Source: Phocoena phocoena (lineage: Eukaryota; Chordata; Mammalia; Artiodactyla; Phocoenidae). Taken from it: DNA of 64,000 bases. A program made the translations under genes and the position numbers. A model generated the notes under the pieces. It ran no database searches and was not told the DNA's origin. It saw only the letters and a program-made list of their open reading frames with translations. This document shows positions 34,830-46,035 of this stretch, piece after piece; the first letter of the stretch is position 1; every line of letters starts with the position of its first letter. Location of the stretch: contig NC_089222.1 of assembly GCF_963924675.1 (NCBI RefSeq), forward strand, positions 5,834,501-5,898,500, read 5' to 3'.

Positions 34830-34900
34830 TGAGTCAGACAGACCTGGGTTCAAATCTTGTGCCCTGACCTACACTGCAATCAGAAATAATTTCTCTTTCC
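34830..34900 (-). mobile_element. MIR SINE fragment
   Basis: GAGTCAGACAGACCTGGGTT and CAAATCTTGTGCCCTGACC match the reverse of the tRNA-related half of MIR. Confidence 0.5.
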
Positions 34901-34974
34901 TCTGAATCCCTGCAACCATAGCACTAGTGTTTCTGTTACAATGTAACATTTTACCTTGCATTAAGGTATTTCAT

Positions 34975-35095
34975 TCCGTATCTTGTTTCTCCAGCTAGAC
35001 TGCATTTGCTTAGAAGGGTAAGGATTGTGCCTTGTTTATTGCTCTGACTTTCCACATGGTATGCACTCAATACATGTGGACTGAAGGACACTAGG
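34975..35095 (+). mobile_element. L2 3' end fragment
   Basis: AGACTGCATTTGCTTAGAAG, GGTAAGGATTGTGCCTTGTT and GTATGCACTCAATACATGTG follow the L2 3' end order (ctgtgagctccttgagggcaggg... / ...gctcaataaatgt). Confidence 0.5.
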
Positions 35096-35310
35096 AAATA
35101 AAGGTGCCTTTTGAGAATTAAACAAAGAGACCAACAAAACCCAACAATCAACCAAACATAAAAATTATCATTCTCCATAGACTATAGCAGTTAAGTTATA
35201 GAAGGCTGTTGAATTAAGAAATGGTGGTCAGATTGTATTTAGTTCTACCATGACGGCCTGGGTGTATGGAACAGCAATACAACAGGTTAAGATGGTCCTT
35301 CCTCCTAAAT

Positions 35311-35332
35311 CTTTTTTTTTTTTTTTTTTTTT
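35311..35332. repeat. Poly(T) tract
   Basis: An uninterrupted run of about 22 T. No SINE or L1 body is recognised next to it. Confidence 0.9.
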
Positions 35333-35449
35333 TAACCAACTCCTATACTTTGACTCCACTGTATATAAGCAAGCTAATGTCTGATGCTTTGGGACCCCCA
35401 TCAGACCTGATGGTGACAGTCAGCGAGGTCTTAGCTGCTCAAAGCGTGG

Positions 35450-35605
35450 CTCTTTCACCAGTGGCTTCAGTATCCCGTGGGGGCTTGCTGGAAATGCAGA
35501 CTTTCAGGTGCGATCACAGATCCACTGAATCAGAGCCTGCATTCTAACAAGTCCCTCAGGTGGTTAGTTTGTGTATTAAAGCTTGAGAAATACTGACCTC
35601 AGACA
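35450..35605 (+). mobile_element. MER5A-type hAT DNA transposon fragment
   Basis: CTTGCTGGAAATGCAGACTT, CAGATCCACTGAATCAGAGC and TTCTAACAAGTCCCTCAGGT, then AAGCTTGAGAAATACTG, follow MER5A. A related copy lies at 17360. Confidence 0.7.
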
Positions 35606-35609
35606 TTTG

Positions 35610-36990
35610 TCCAAAATACTGATTCTGAGGCCCTCTCTCCCATAGACTCTGATGTACCAGTGAGTGTCTGCAAATCCATATTTTTAGCACCAGTGATTTT
35701 TTTTTTCTTAATCATAAAGCAAATTTACAAAGGACCAAACTACTTCAGTCAGGGACACAACGTTTTAAATGATGACCTAACAAGTCTACTTCTCCTTAAG
35801 CAGCTCGAGATAGTCTATAGGTAGAAGGGAAGGAATTAAGAAAGGAACAAATATCTGTTATGGGACTCTCGGGCCCACATCAGTATTTACAGATGGGCTG
35901 TTCCACATTTCTGAAGAGCAAACCTGGGCTTAGGCGATAAACTTTTTTTTTTTTTACTTTTACCTCTTTTTGATGGAAATATTCTGACGTTGCATTTTAT
36001 GTTGCTTTACTTTGGCAATATAATTCATTCTTTAAGGATGATGTTATCAATTTGACGTGTATATTTATGCAATGATGTTATAAAACAGAGCATCCTGGGG
36101 CATCTCAGGTGTGTACTGATGGCTCATAAGGAATGAGCCACACAGATAGAAAATCTATCATATGTATGTGGCTTGTGTGTGTGTATAACTTAATAGATGC
36201 ATATATATTTACAAACAAAATTTCACATGTACACTTTGACATACGTGTGAATGTATATCCCTAGAAAACACAAAACAGTTTTCTAAAGTGATTGTTTTAT
36301 CCAAAGCCTTGGAGCAAGGAATGGCTTTCAAGCCAGCTTTTTTTCTGTCAGATTATAAAATTATTTTTAAAACTATAATGATAAATGTATTTATTCAGAC
36401 CTATTGCCAAAATAATGACCTGAATCAAATAGATTGTAGGTTTTCTTCCAGCACTTGCCACAGTGAAAATAATTTGTTTCAAAGCAATTCAATGGCACTG
36501 AGGTGAATCGGGAGTTCTGATGACCTAGGGCCTTCCCAGGAAGGATGTTTGGAACTAAAAAGCAGTTAGTACAGAGAATATACTGGAAGGTTTGCTCGTG
36601 TAAAAATAATGACCTGACAAAAAAGACTATGTGCTGAGAATGACGCCCTTTAAGTTTGGCAACAAAGGCTGTATGGAAACAATGCCAAATAGTGACTGTA
36701 GACAGAATGTTCTCCTTCACGTCGTCCTCCGTGAAACGTGTTCTGTGTTCTCCATCCCGCAGTTGTCATGTTGCCAGGGGTGGCCCCAGCATGATGTTAA
36801 GAGTTTGTCTGAGTTTATACTTTTGAATACTCATGATTTAAGGCTATTATGAAAGGATGCCTCCAACTTTCTTATTTCTTATAAAACACTTCCTTCTTTT
36901 TTAACCACACATGGTACCACTTGTCTGTATGATACATTGTCCTCTTGCTCATAAATATGATTTCATTGTTCTGCAATTGTCTTTCATATA
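35610..36990. other. Unassigned unique sequence
   Basis: About 1.4 kb with no recognised element. Short frames at 36288-36852 on both strands show no domain. Confidence 0.35.
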
Positions 36991-36993
36991 TAC

Positions 36994-37334
36994 TTTTTTT
37001 TTTTTTTTTTTTTGGCTGCATTGGGTCTTTGTTGCTGCGCGCGGGCTTTCTCTAATTGCGACGAGCGGGGGCTACTCTTCGTTGCGGTGCACCGGCTTCT
37101 CATTGCAGTGGCTTCTCTTGTTGCGGAGCACGGGCTCTAGGTGCGTGAGCTTCAGTAGTTGTGGCACACGGGCTCAGTAGTTGTGGCTCGCAGGCTCTAG
37201 AGCACAGGCTCAGTAGTTGTGGCACACGGGCTTAGTTGCTCCGTGGCATGTGGGATCTTCCCGGACCAGGGCTTGTACCTGTGTCCCCTGCATTGGCAGG
37301 AGGATTCTTAACCACTGCACCACCAGGGAAGCCC
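36994..37334 (-). mobile_element. CHR-type tRNA-Glu SINE, long form
   Basis: A 20-base T run (tail) leads into GGCTGCATTGGGTCTTTGTT and the long CHR body, ending CACCAGGGAAGCCC. The flanks share TATATAC (36987-36993 and 37338-37344), a likely remnant of the target duplication. An extra repeated segment (AGTAGTTGTGGCACACGGGC, then CTCAGTAGTTGTGGCTCGCA and again AGTAGTTGTGGCACACGGGC) shows internal duplication in this copy. Confidence 0.95.
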
Positions 37335-37587
37335 CCGTATATACATCTTAATACTTCAACTCCTTTGAGTAGGGACCATATCATTTAAAACCCATATATT
37401 TTGCTTATGAAGTATTCAGTGGTCAATGCACTTTGTCTAGATTTAACAAGATAGAGAGATGCCATCAGGCAGTTAAAGTTCATTTCACAAATATGTATTC
37501 AGTAACTGCTGTATAATGTAAACTGACTTAAGTGGTGGAGATACAGATAGATGTGATCCCTTCTCTTAGAAAGATTAATTAATTATT

Positions 37588-37925
37588 TCAACTGAAGTAA
37601 AGTTGATGTACATTGTCGTGTTACTTTCTGGTGTATAGCAAAGTGATTTGGTTATATATATGTATTCATTTTCATATTCTTTTCCATTATGGTTTATTAC
37701 AGGATATGGAATACAGTTCCCTGTGCTATACAGTAGGACCTTGTCATTTATCGATTTTATATATAGTGGTGTGTCTCTGTTAATTCCAAACTCCTAATTT
37801 ATCCCTCCCCGCCACTTTCCCCTTTGGTTACCATATGGTTTGTCTTCTGTGGGTCTGTTTCTGTTTCATAGGTAAGTTCATGTCATATTCTAGATTCCAC
37901 ATATAAATTATATCATATGGTATTT
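37588..37925 (-). mobile_element. L1 3' end fragment
   Basis: AAGTAAAGTTGATGTACATT, GTGTATAGCAAAGTGATTTG, CCCTGTGCTATACAGTAGGA and ATTCCACATATAAATTATAT are 3' UTR and adjacent L1 words in reverse. It is a 5'-truncated copy of about 340 bp. Confidence 0.92.
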
Positions 37926-38825
37926 GCCTGGAAAGCTTAAGCTAATGCTGGGATGGGCAAGTAAGGAGACTACAGAGATAAATATTCTGATGCAAGAAGA
38001 GGACAACCAGCTGAGAGCTGGGAACGGAGGACCATTTCCAGAGGAAGTGCTCTCTAAGCGGACCTCAGGGACAGTGGGAGTTAGAGAACAGAAGGCAGTG
38101 GGGACGGAGCCCCAGGCCCAGGAAGGAGCACGGACGGGTCTCCTGTGCTGGAGGGAACCCGTAAAGCTTAGGGACCTAAAGGAAGTGGACTGGGCTGGAG
38201 TGAGCATCCTAGTGTGTAACACCTGGCATTTGTATCACGTTTAAATTTTACTGAGAGCTTTCTCTTGCGTTATCTAGCTTATGACTCACAACGTCCTCAG
38301 CTGACGTAATGAGTAAGGTCCGTAGGGATGAGTAGAATCCCAGATGAGCCTCACCCTTCTCATGCTGAGCGCACATTCTCTTCTGTCATTCATTTGTGTG
38401 TCCTAACGTTGACAGTCAGTGGATATCAACGCTTAATCACCCTCCGAGTTTGGGGAAATCTAGTTCTCTCTTTAGCTGTTACCTACTTTATCTAGGGGCT
38501 TTCAGACACTCCAACCTCAGTTGGGGGGGACACCTGGAGAGGTTAATTGACAATAGTTAAAACTTTCTTGAACCATAAATCTCACAGCAAAGTACAGACT
38601 TAAGGGATGTCAGGAAAGAGCAAATATTTAAGGGGGGACTCTTACCTTAATTATAATTTTAAAGAACTATCCATTATAGAGTTTTATTTAGCAAACGATT
38701 CTGAATGACCACTTCAATTTCTTTTAAAAATCACAGATTGAAACTACAGGCAGGATAAACCTCAACTTCAAATGGAAAAGCTCCAATCCTAATGTTTGAA
38801 AAATCATAGCTTCAGGCAGTGAAGC
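37926..38825. other. Unassigned unique sequence with paired open frames
   Basis: Two overlapping open frames of about 105 codons lie on opposite strands (37924-38244 + and 37908-38222 -). Neither has a recognisable domain, and the + frame starts inside the L1 edge. I do not call them genes. Confidence 0.35.
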
Positions 38826-38829
38826 CAGT

Positions 38830-39165
38830 GGAAAATGCAGAGGCCTTGAAACCTTTCTGCTCATGTGACATAAGGAAATGACCTCTGAGCCTCAGTTTTG
38901 TGATCTGTAGCAAAATCTATCTTCTAAGTTTTTTGTGAGGACCAAATGATTAAAAAAAAAATGACCATTTTACATTCATACAAAATCTAGTTACTGGTAA
39001 TAATTTTTTAAATTTGTTCAGTTCTTCTTGAATTACCCTGTATCTCCTTAAATATCAAAGAAAAATGACACTATTGCTATCAAGGCACTTTGTGACATGT
39101 TAACTGTTATTGAAATCTATGTAGAACATGGCCTGGCAAATGGAAGATGCTAAAAAATTATTAGG
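38830..39165 (-). mobile_element. MIR SINE, interrupted
   Basis: GAGCCTCAGTTTTGTGATCT, GTAGCAAAATCTATCTTCTA and TTTTGTGAGGACCAAATGAT match the reverse of the MIR core. GGCCTGGCAAATGGAAGATG at about 39130 fits the MIR end (cctggcacatagtaggcgc...). About 150 bp of unrelated AT-rich sequence separates the two. Confidence 0.6.
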
Positions 39166-39169
39166 TGAA

Positions 39170-39785
39170 TGAGTTTCCCATTAACAGAAAGCAGATCAAA
39201 GATGTAGAAACTTAAAACATTAATTGGGAAAGAGTGCTCCCTGGGGAAAGAGTGAAGTGGGTGTAGGAGATTTCCCACCTAATTGTGAAAAGAAAAATCA
39301 CCAAAAGCTTGGAGACAAAACAAAAGGAGGAAGGTATATGTTCTCAGTGCATTGTTTAACAAAGCCAGTCAAAGATTATTTAATCTTCCAGGGAAATGCC
39401 GCTTTGTTTTACTATCTACTGTTGATCATGGCTGGCCCAGACCTTGAAGTTACATGCTAACTCGTAGATTTGTGTCTCCCAGGGACACAGATTTCTGGTT
39501 CAGAGGCAAATGAATAGAGAAACACAATGGTTACAGTTTTAGTGCCCCGTAGAACATTAACCTGTCCTTTCTCTAACCTAGCAAGCCTATTTCAGCAGGT
39601 TTTCCCAGACAGACTATATAAATCTGTTTCTCAAATGCTGTTGGAACCAGCTTTATCATCCTTTCATGTCCCCTCACTTGTGAATAAATAAATCTTTGAC
39701 ATATATATTCTACATTTGTAGAATGCCTTTAACTTTTTGAAAATCAAACTTGACAATTCTAAAGAAAATTTACTTACAGCTGTGG
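39170..39785. other. Unassigned sequence
   Basis: Nothing is recognised. The 78-codon frame at 39224-39460 shows no domain. Confidence 0.35.
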
Positions 39786-39789
39786 ATTT

Positions 39790-40220
39790 TGTGGACAGAA
39801 AAAAAAATCCACGACCTAAAGGTGAGAATTATGTTTTATTTGGTGGACTTCCTGAGGACTTAAGCCTGGGATACAGCCTTTCAGACAGCTCTGAGGGACT
39901 GTTCTGAAGAGGTAAAGGGGGAGCCAGGATATATAGGAATTTTTGCAAAGAAAACAAAAAAACAAAACCAGGTAGTTGAACATCAGAAGCTTATTGGTAA
40001 TTATATAACAAACCCAGACATCTCAAATTAATGAATTTAGGGCTTTTTTATGTATGGGAAGATGCAAGAGTCTGGGCTCATTGAAATCACCCCTTTGATG
40101 TGCACCTTAGCTATCTAGGGCCAGCATCCTGTGTTTCTCCATCCCGAATCCCCTCGGGGCAGCTGCAGAGGCTGATTTCTTGATGGGCACAGCATTCTTT
40201 GTCCACAGTTTCCAAGGACA
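39790..40220 (-). mobile_element. ERV LTR, second family, minus copy
   Basis: Read on the minus strand it runs from TGTCCTTGGAAACTGTGGAC through GGAGAAACACAGGATGCTGG, TTTCAATGAGCCCAGACTC and a TATATCCTGGCTCC segment to the AATAAAACATAATTCTCACC poly(A)-signal region. It ends in a T-run and CACA. The + strand copy at 49269-49688 has the same order with similar ends (TGTAGGAAAC...GCTGACA). No internal viral sequence is adjacent. The class is not certain. Confidence 0.75.
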
Positions 40221-41252
40221 ATGTGGAAGAGAGAAAAGAACATATTTAAAGTCTCAACTATTACACACGCTTTTCTTCGTGAACAGGGTGAGTAAAGACA
40301 GGAAGCATTGCCTTATTTGTGAAACTTCTTTGGCCTTATATACCCAGCAGAATGAGAAAATAAAATTTGTCTATTAAAAGAAAAAGGTAACATACACAAG
40401 CGCTTTGAGAGAATAGTAAAAACTAGGCAAATGGGGATATATGAATTGTCTTTTAAAACAGCATACATATTCTAGTTATTCTGTGTAACGGGATGCACTC
40501 TGGAGATTTACCTTTTGCTTTTATTTCTGCATTTTGTTTTCCTTTGCTCTAGGGAGAGGGGCCAGAAAGCCCCTAGCTGAGGGAGTCAGGGGGTTCTGGA
40601 TGGAAGAGAATCTTGGAAACATTAGAATCCCTACTATTAGAGGTGGCCAGGAAGTGGTTGTTCAGGAAGGAACAGTAACCTGATATTTTGAATACATAAG
40701 GTCTGAAAGAAGTAAAGGAGGACACTGGGAGAAGGAAGGTCTATGTGGTCCAGGGCTCTGGATTTGTGGCTACGTGACTACTTAGCTCACTCTTACCAAG
40801 AATTCTTCAGGAGGCTGCAGCCGAGGCTGGGATGGTACATGGAAGACCATCAAACATGGTGGACCTGCGTTGAGTGATGTTGTGTAAGAGCCCGTCGTTG
40901 CAACGGGAATTAAGGAATCAAAACTCCACTTCTTTCCTGTCTCCATCTTTGACACTAAGCACTACTCTGTGGACAGTGCTCCCCCTTGTGGTTTCAGAAG
41001 GAGAAGCATCCGAATTCTTTGAATGGCCCTGTTTTTTAAGTGAGTGAGAATCTGGGTTCAGGAACTCATTCTCTGGTCAGGCTTCGTACAACAAGAACTG
41101 GAAAGATGATATGGGGAGTGCAGGGGAGGTTAGAGAAATGTCCTTGCTTAATTTATTCTGTAAGAGATCAGAATACTGGGAATGAATGGAAACTTAATAT
41201 AAAAATTTGTTCAAAAGATAAATGAATGATAAAGGAATGAATCAGAGGTATG
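40221..41252. other. Unassigned unique sequence
   Basis: Nothing is recognised over 1 kb. Confidence 0.35.
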
Positions 41253-41253
41253 A

Positions 41254-41265
41254 GTGTGTGTGTCC

Positions 41266-41304
<39 letters not shown>
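41254..41304 (+). repeat. Compound (TG)n(GA)n microsatellite
   Basis: TG units, interrupted once by TCCG, switch at about 41284 to about ten GA units. Confidence 0.97.
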
Positions 41305-41468
41305 TCTGTAGATTTCCAGGTAAAATGACATGTGATAGGATAAAGGGTAGCTCCTTGATCCAAGGACGTGTTTTATATTATGACAATAACGTATTAGTAT
41401 TAATTAGTATTAAAAGAGGAGCAGATCCTTTACATTTAACTTCAAAATCATATGAAAATATTAATGCC

Positions 41469-41938
41469 TGTGTTAGTTTCTTATGACTACAAATTACCAC
41501 CAAATTGATGGCTTAAAACAACACAGATTTATTTAATATCTTAGTGTTTGACATTAGAAGTCTGAAGTGGGTCTCACTAGGCTAACATCAAGGTTTTGGC
41601 TGGACTGCATTCCTTGTAGAGGCTCCAGGGGAAAATCTGTTTCCTTGCTTTGCTTTTGCAGATCCTAAAGGCTACAGGCATTCGTTGGCTTGTGTCTCAT
41701 CTTTAAAGCCACAGTGGCTGGTCCAGTCTTTCTCACTGTGCATCCCTCTAGCACTGACCTTCCACCTCCCTCTTCCACACTTAAAAGGCCCTTGTGAAAA
41801 CACTGGGTCACCTGAACGAGCCGGGGTAATCTCACTGTATTCGGACTGGCAACCCCAGTTTATCTGCAACCTTAATTCTCTTCTGCCATGTGACATACAT
41901 GTTTCCGGGTTCTAGGCATTAAGCTATGGACATCTTAA
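41469..41938 (-). mobile_element. MLT1 LTR (ERVL-MaLR)
   Basis: The + strand starts TGTGTTAGTTTCTTATGACT and ACAAATTACCACCAAATTGA, then GGCTTAAAACAACACAGATT, which is the reverse of the MLT1 3' end. It continues with CTCCAGGGGAAAATCTGTTT, CTTCCACCTCCCTCTTCCAC and ATCTGCAACCTTAATTC. It is nearly full length, but the end corresponding to its 5' terminus is lost at about 41938, where an L1M fragment begins. Confidence 0.88.
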
Positions 41939-41939
41939 C

Positions 41940-42350
41940 CTTGAAAACATGCTAAGCAAAATATGCCAGACACAAGAGGACCAATATTGTAGGATTCCAC
42001 TTGTATGAAGTATCTAGGTAGGCAAATTCATAGAAAATAGATTAGAGGTTAAAAGGGGGCTGCGGAGAGGGAGGAATAGGCAGTTATTGTTTAATAGGTA
42101 CAGAATTTTTGTTCGGGGTGATGAAAAAGTTTTGGAAATAGCGGTGATGGTTACACAATATTGTGGATGTAATTAATGCCACTGAGTTGTCCCCTTGAAA
42201 GTGGTTACAATGGCTAATTTTATGTTGTATATATATTTTTTTTTTTACCACAAACTTTAAAAATTTAATGTAATATACAGAAAGCATTGAATTATACACT
42301 TTAACGTGTGAATTGTATGTTAAATAACTTTTATCTCAAAAAGAAAAAGA
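41940..42350 (+). mobile_element. L1M 3' end
   Basis: GCAAAATATGCCAGACACAA, TATTGTAGGATTCCACTTGT, GGGGTGATGAAAAAGTTTTG and TTACACAATATTGTGGATGT, then TTATACACTTTAACGTGTGA, are 3' UTR landmarks of ancient mammalian L1 in sense. The terminal segment appears partly repeated (CACTGAGTTGTCCCC and later GAATTATACACTTTAA). Confidence 0.75.
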
Positions 42351-42654
42351 TATGGGCACCTCGGAGTGGGGAGTATTATTCTCTCCACCACAGGTTGCAA
42401 AGGCAAGGGAAACAAGATCAAAATCAGAGAAATATGGAAAACATCTCAGCGGATGATAAGATCTCATATAAAAATGTGGAACTGTGTTGACTAATTTCAT
42501 TGATTTTTGTTGTGGTTGTTAGCGCATCATAAATGTTTGTAAAAATCTGTCATTACTGCTGGGTATTTTCAAGCCCAGTTCATTATGATTTGATATTATG
42601 GTAAGTTAATTTTAGACAGATATTTAAATAGTTCCTTTTTTCTAGATAGAAATA

Positions 42655-43105
42655 GCTTAATTGTCCTTTTTCTGATTATAAAATATTAACTTCTTTATAA
42701 AAATTGTAAGAAGACCATATATCTGTGAAAGTATAACTAATTTGTGGTCCTGTCACATAGAGACAACTCCAAGTGCCTTTTAGAATATCCTTCTAGGTAT
42801 TGGATAAGCCTAAAAGTGTATAGCAATATCTGTTTGTTTAGATAAATGGGATCATCATTTTATCCATGCAATGAATATAGGTCTGCATCATAATTTTTGG
42901 CTGCTTTTCCGAATTCCTTTGTATGATGTATCATTTAAATAATCTCTTACTGTTGGACATTTCACACAGTTTCCATTTTATTTTTCTAAAAAACCTGCAT
43001 TTAAAAAATAGACACTCATTAATGTTTTTGTACATACTTGTTTCATATATTTCCTGTCGATTTCCTTAGGATAAATTCTAGAAGTAGGTTAAATGGTAAC
43101 AGGTA
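42655..43105 (-). mobile_element. Old L1 (L1ME-like) 3' fragment
   Basis: GGTCTGCATCATAATTTTTG, TACTGTTGGACATTTCACAC and TTTCCTTAGGATAAATTCTA, then GAAGTAGG, match the antisense end of ORF2 and 3' UTR of old L1 elements. It is strongly diverged. Confidence 0.55.
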
Positions 43106-43109
43106 TCAA

Positions 43110-43439
43110 TTTAAATTAGGGTTTTTTTCTCAAGGATATAAATGAATAAAACAGCTAACAAGCCTGGAGAATAGAGCTCTTATTATGATAACACTGGATA
43201 ATTTAAAATAAACTGTATTGGAGAATAGGAAGAATGACTTTTGCACATGAAGTTTAAATATTTATTAGTCATATAGTTGCATTGCACTCTAGTATGAATT
43301 GATTTTATTAATAATGTTTAAAGCTCACTTTCATTCCTTCCTTGGGGGTTCGAGAATCCAGAGACTAATAGGCAGTGAGATCCTTGCACACGAAGTAAAA
43401 ATGAGCCATAAAAGATGATTCTGATTTTCCACTTGAAAA
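43110..43439. other. Unassigned AT-rich sequence
   Basis: Nothing is recognised. Confidence 0.35.
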
Positions 43440-43570
43440 AGAAAGTGGAAATGTAGCTAAGGGCCAGCTATATGCCTCAGGTCATTGAGGTCACCTCCCT
43501 GGGCCTTGTTTGTCAAAGGATGGGGCTAAAGAGGTGATTGATTTCCTTCTAGCTCTAATGTTCCTCCAGC
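43440..43570 (-). mobile_element. Probable MIR fragment
   Basis: CACCTCCCTGGGCCTTGTTT, GTCAAAGGATGGGGCTAAAG and TTCCTTCTAGCTCTAATG follow the reverse of MIR core and its 5' region. Confidence 0.5.
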
Positions 43571-43704
43571 CCTTAGTGCTCAGCATGAAATAAAATTACG
43601 TTTTGACATTGAAATTACTGGTTTACATTATTTATTTATGTATCCTTTTACTTCCAAAAAGGCTCGTAGCAACTTACAAGAAAAACTTGACTGTAATAAG
43701 GCCA

Positions 43705-43830
43705 AGAATCACTGTATGATATCAGTCAAGTTACTCATGCTCTTGTGCGTCAGTTTTATTGGTAGAAAGGGAATCTGGATAACACATTACACAGCTGGCG
43801 AGGAGATTATATAGAATAAAGTACATAAAA
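43705..43830 (-). mobile_element. Probable MIR fragment
   Basis: AGTCAAGTTACTCATGCTCT, GCGTCAGTTTTATTGGTAGA and AAGGGAATCTGGATAACA match the reverse MIR core. A second MIR lies 135 bp to the left. Confidence 0.5.
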
Positions 43831-44339
43831 TTCCCTGCACTGCTCATGGTCTATAGCTCCCATCCTTATCCCCTCAAGTGAAAGAGGAAATGTAGAAAAA
43901 CATTGTAACAAAACTCTAGGTAAAGAACGCTGCATAAAAATAGGCCCAAACTTCCTAGCGTGTAGAGCGAAGTGGGAAATATGGTGATAGATGTAAGGGA
44001 CTCTGCCTGGTAGCAAAATTGAAAAAGGGACAGGTAATTTTTTGATCATGAATTCTGAGTGGATCTCATCACAGGGGTCTTTATAAATGACGTTAGATAT
44101 TCTAATACGTATTATAATAAGAATTCTATAAACACATTTTTCGTCTGTATAAAAGGCTCATTGCAGATTTTACAATTCAAAATACAGTATCTTCCAGGAG
44201 TATTGGAAGACTTTTAGAAGCATATTTATCTAAAGTTTTAAGACCACCTATAACCAATAAGTCCTGGCAAACTTCCTTGACGACTGACATTAATTTAATG
44301 CATTTAAAGGTAAATTCTTATGAGTAAAGAACTTTAAAT
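43831..44339. other. Unassigned sequence
   Basis: Nothing is recognised. The 80-codon minus frame at 43807-44049 shows no domain. Confidence 0.35.
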
Positions 44340-44525
44340 GTGTTGATAACTATGACCTACTAATTTAGCTCCTAAAAACCCAGTCTAAGGTTGAACCAAA
44401 TACAAAACCCAGAGAATAGCTTAAGGCATTAAAGTGTTTACTGTAGTTTTATTTGTAATAGGCAAACATTAGACTTGGTTAAAGCAACCCAAAAGCCTAA
44501 TAATGGGTAATGGATAAATACTGAT
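44340..44525 (+). mobile_element. Old L1 fragment, sense
   Basis: AATTTAGCTCCTAAAAACCC, GTGTTTACTGTAGTTTTATT, TGTAATAGGCAAACATTAGA and GGGTAATGGATAAATA follow the ORF2 C-terminal region of old L1 elements. It is heavily diverged. Confidence 0.5.
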
Positions 44526-44544
44526 AAATATGTCTGACCCAATT

Positions 44545-45600
44545 AAAAATTTTTTTAATCGTGGTAAAATACACGTAACAAAAATTTCCATCTTAACCAT
44601 TTTTAAGTGCGTATATTTCAGTAGTGTTAAGTACATTCACATTGCTGTGCAACCAATCTGCAGAACTTTTCTTACAAAACTGAAACTCTGGATGCATCAA
44701 ACAACTTCCCATTTCTTCCTTCCCCCATCTCCTGGCAATCACCTTTCTCCGTTCTGTCTCTCTGAATCTGACTTCCGTGGTAGATACCTCATCTGAGTAG
44801 AAGCATACCGTATTTGTCTTTTTGTGACCGGCTTGTATCACTTAGTATAATGTACATACTCAGGGTTCATCCGTGTTGTAGCATGTGTGAAAATTCCCTT
44901 CCTTGTTAAGGCTGAATAATATCCCGTCGCTTGGCACAGCGCATTTTGTTTCTCCGTTCATCCACTGACAGAGCCTTAGGTGCTTCCATCTTTTGTCTGT
45001 TGCAAACAGTACTGCTGTGAACATGGGTGTACAAATAGCTTTTCAAGACCCTGCTTTCCATTCTTTTGGGTATAGACTCAGAAGTGGAATTGCTGGATTG
45101 TGTGGTAATTCTATTTTTAATTTTTTAAGGAACTGCCATACTGTTTCCATAGTAGCTGCAGCATTGTACATTTTCACCAACAGTGCACAAGATTTCCCAC
45201 TTTTCTACGTCCTCATCAACACTTGTTATATTCCTTTTTTTTGATAGTAGCCATCCTAATAGGTGTGAGGTGGATCCAACTGTGATTTTGACTTGCTTTT
45301 CCCTAATTAGTGATATCAAACACCTTTTCAAGTGCTTATTGCCATTGGTCTCCTTTGGAGAAATGTCTGTACACGTGCTTCGCCAATTTTTTAGTCAGGT
45401 TGTTTGTTTTTGTGGTTGAGTTGTAGGTGTTCTTTACTTGGTGGTTTTCAGATATATGATTTGCAAATATTTTTTCCTATTACACAGATTGCCTTTTCAC
45501 TCTGCTAATTGTGTCTTTTAATGCACAGAAGTTTTCAACTTTGTTGTAATCTAATCTATCTATTTTTACTTTTGTTGTTACCTGACGTCATTTGTTACGG
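44545..45600 (-). mobile_element. Old L1M 3' part (antisense)
   Basis: It starts with the L1M 3' UTR in reverse (GTGGTAAAATACACGTAACA, AAGTACATTCACATTGCTGT). It passes the ORF2 C-terminus (AGAAGTGGAATTGCTGGATT, GTAGCCATCCTAATAGGTGT) and reaches AATGCACAGAAGTTTTCAAC. Many indels indicate age. It lies directly beside a sense L1 fragment, so an inversion or two independent insertions are both possible. Confidence 0.85.
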
Positions 45601-45604
45601 TTTC

Positions 45605-45815
45605 AGTGTTACTTGCTAGTACATGATGCAAAGTCTCTAAAATCCTGACCAAATTTAGGGCAGAATTTCTTCCAGATTTCGTTGTGGTAGATCTATGACT
45701 GAACTATAATGCCAGGCTCACCAAGTTCCCTTGTCCAGCTAAAAACTTTGTGGAGTCAGTGTCACCAAGCCTGTTTAATTTTCTAGTTTAGAGGAATATT
45801 AAATAACATCATCTG
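45605..45815. other. Unassigned sequence
   Basis: Nothing is recognised. Confidence 0.35.
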
Positions 45816-45819
45816 ACAA

Positions 45820-46035
45820 ACTACTGTATATAAAGTGGATAAAAAACAAGGACCTTCTGTATAACACAGGGAACTATATTCAATATCTTTAATAACCTAT
45901 AATGCAAAAGAATCTGAAAAAGCGTATATATATATATATATATATAAGAAAAATATATATATAAAATTGAATCACTTTGCTGTATACCTGAAACTAATAC
46001 AACATTGTAAATCAACTATAGCTCAAAAGTTTTTT
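45820..46035 (+). mobile_element. L1 3' UTR fragment (cetartiodactyl type)
   Basis: AAAACAAGGACCTTCTGTAT, AACACAGGGAACTATATTCA, GAATCACTTTGCTGTATACC and CATTGTAAATCAACTATAGC are typical. A (TA)n stretch lies inside at 45926-45945. It is 5'-truncated, about 215 bp. Confidence 0.92.

Noticed and set aside
35311..35332. T tract as the tail of a minus-strand SINE or L1
   Set aside because: No SINE or L1 body follows on its right side.
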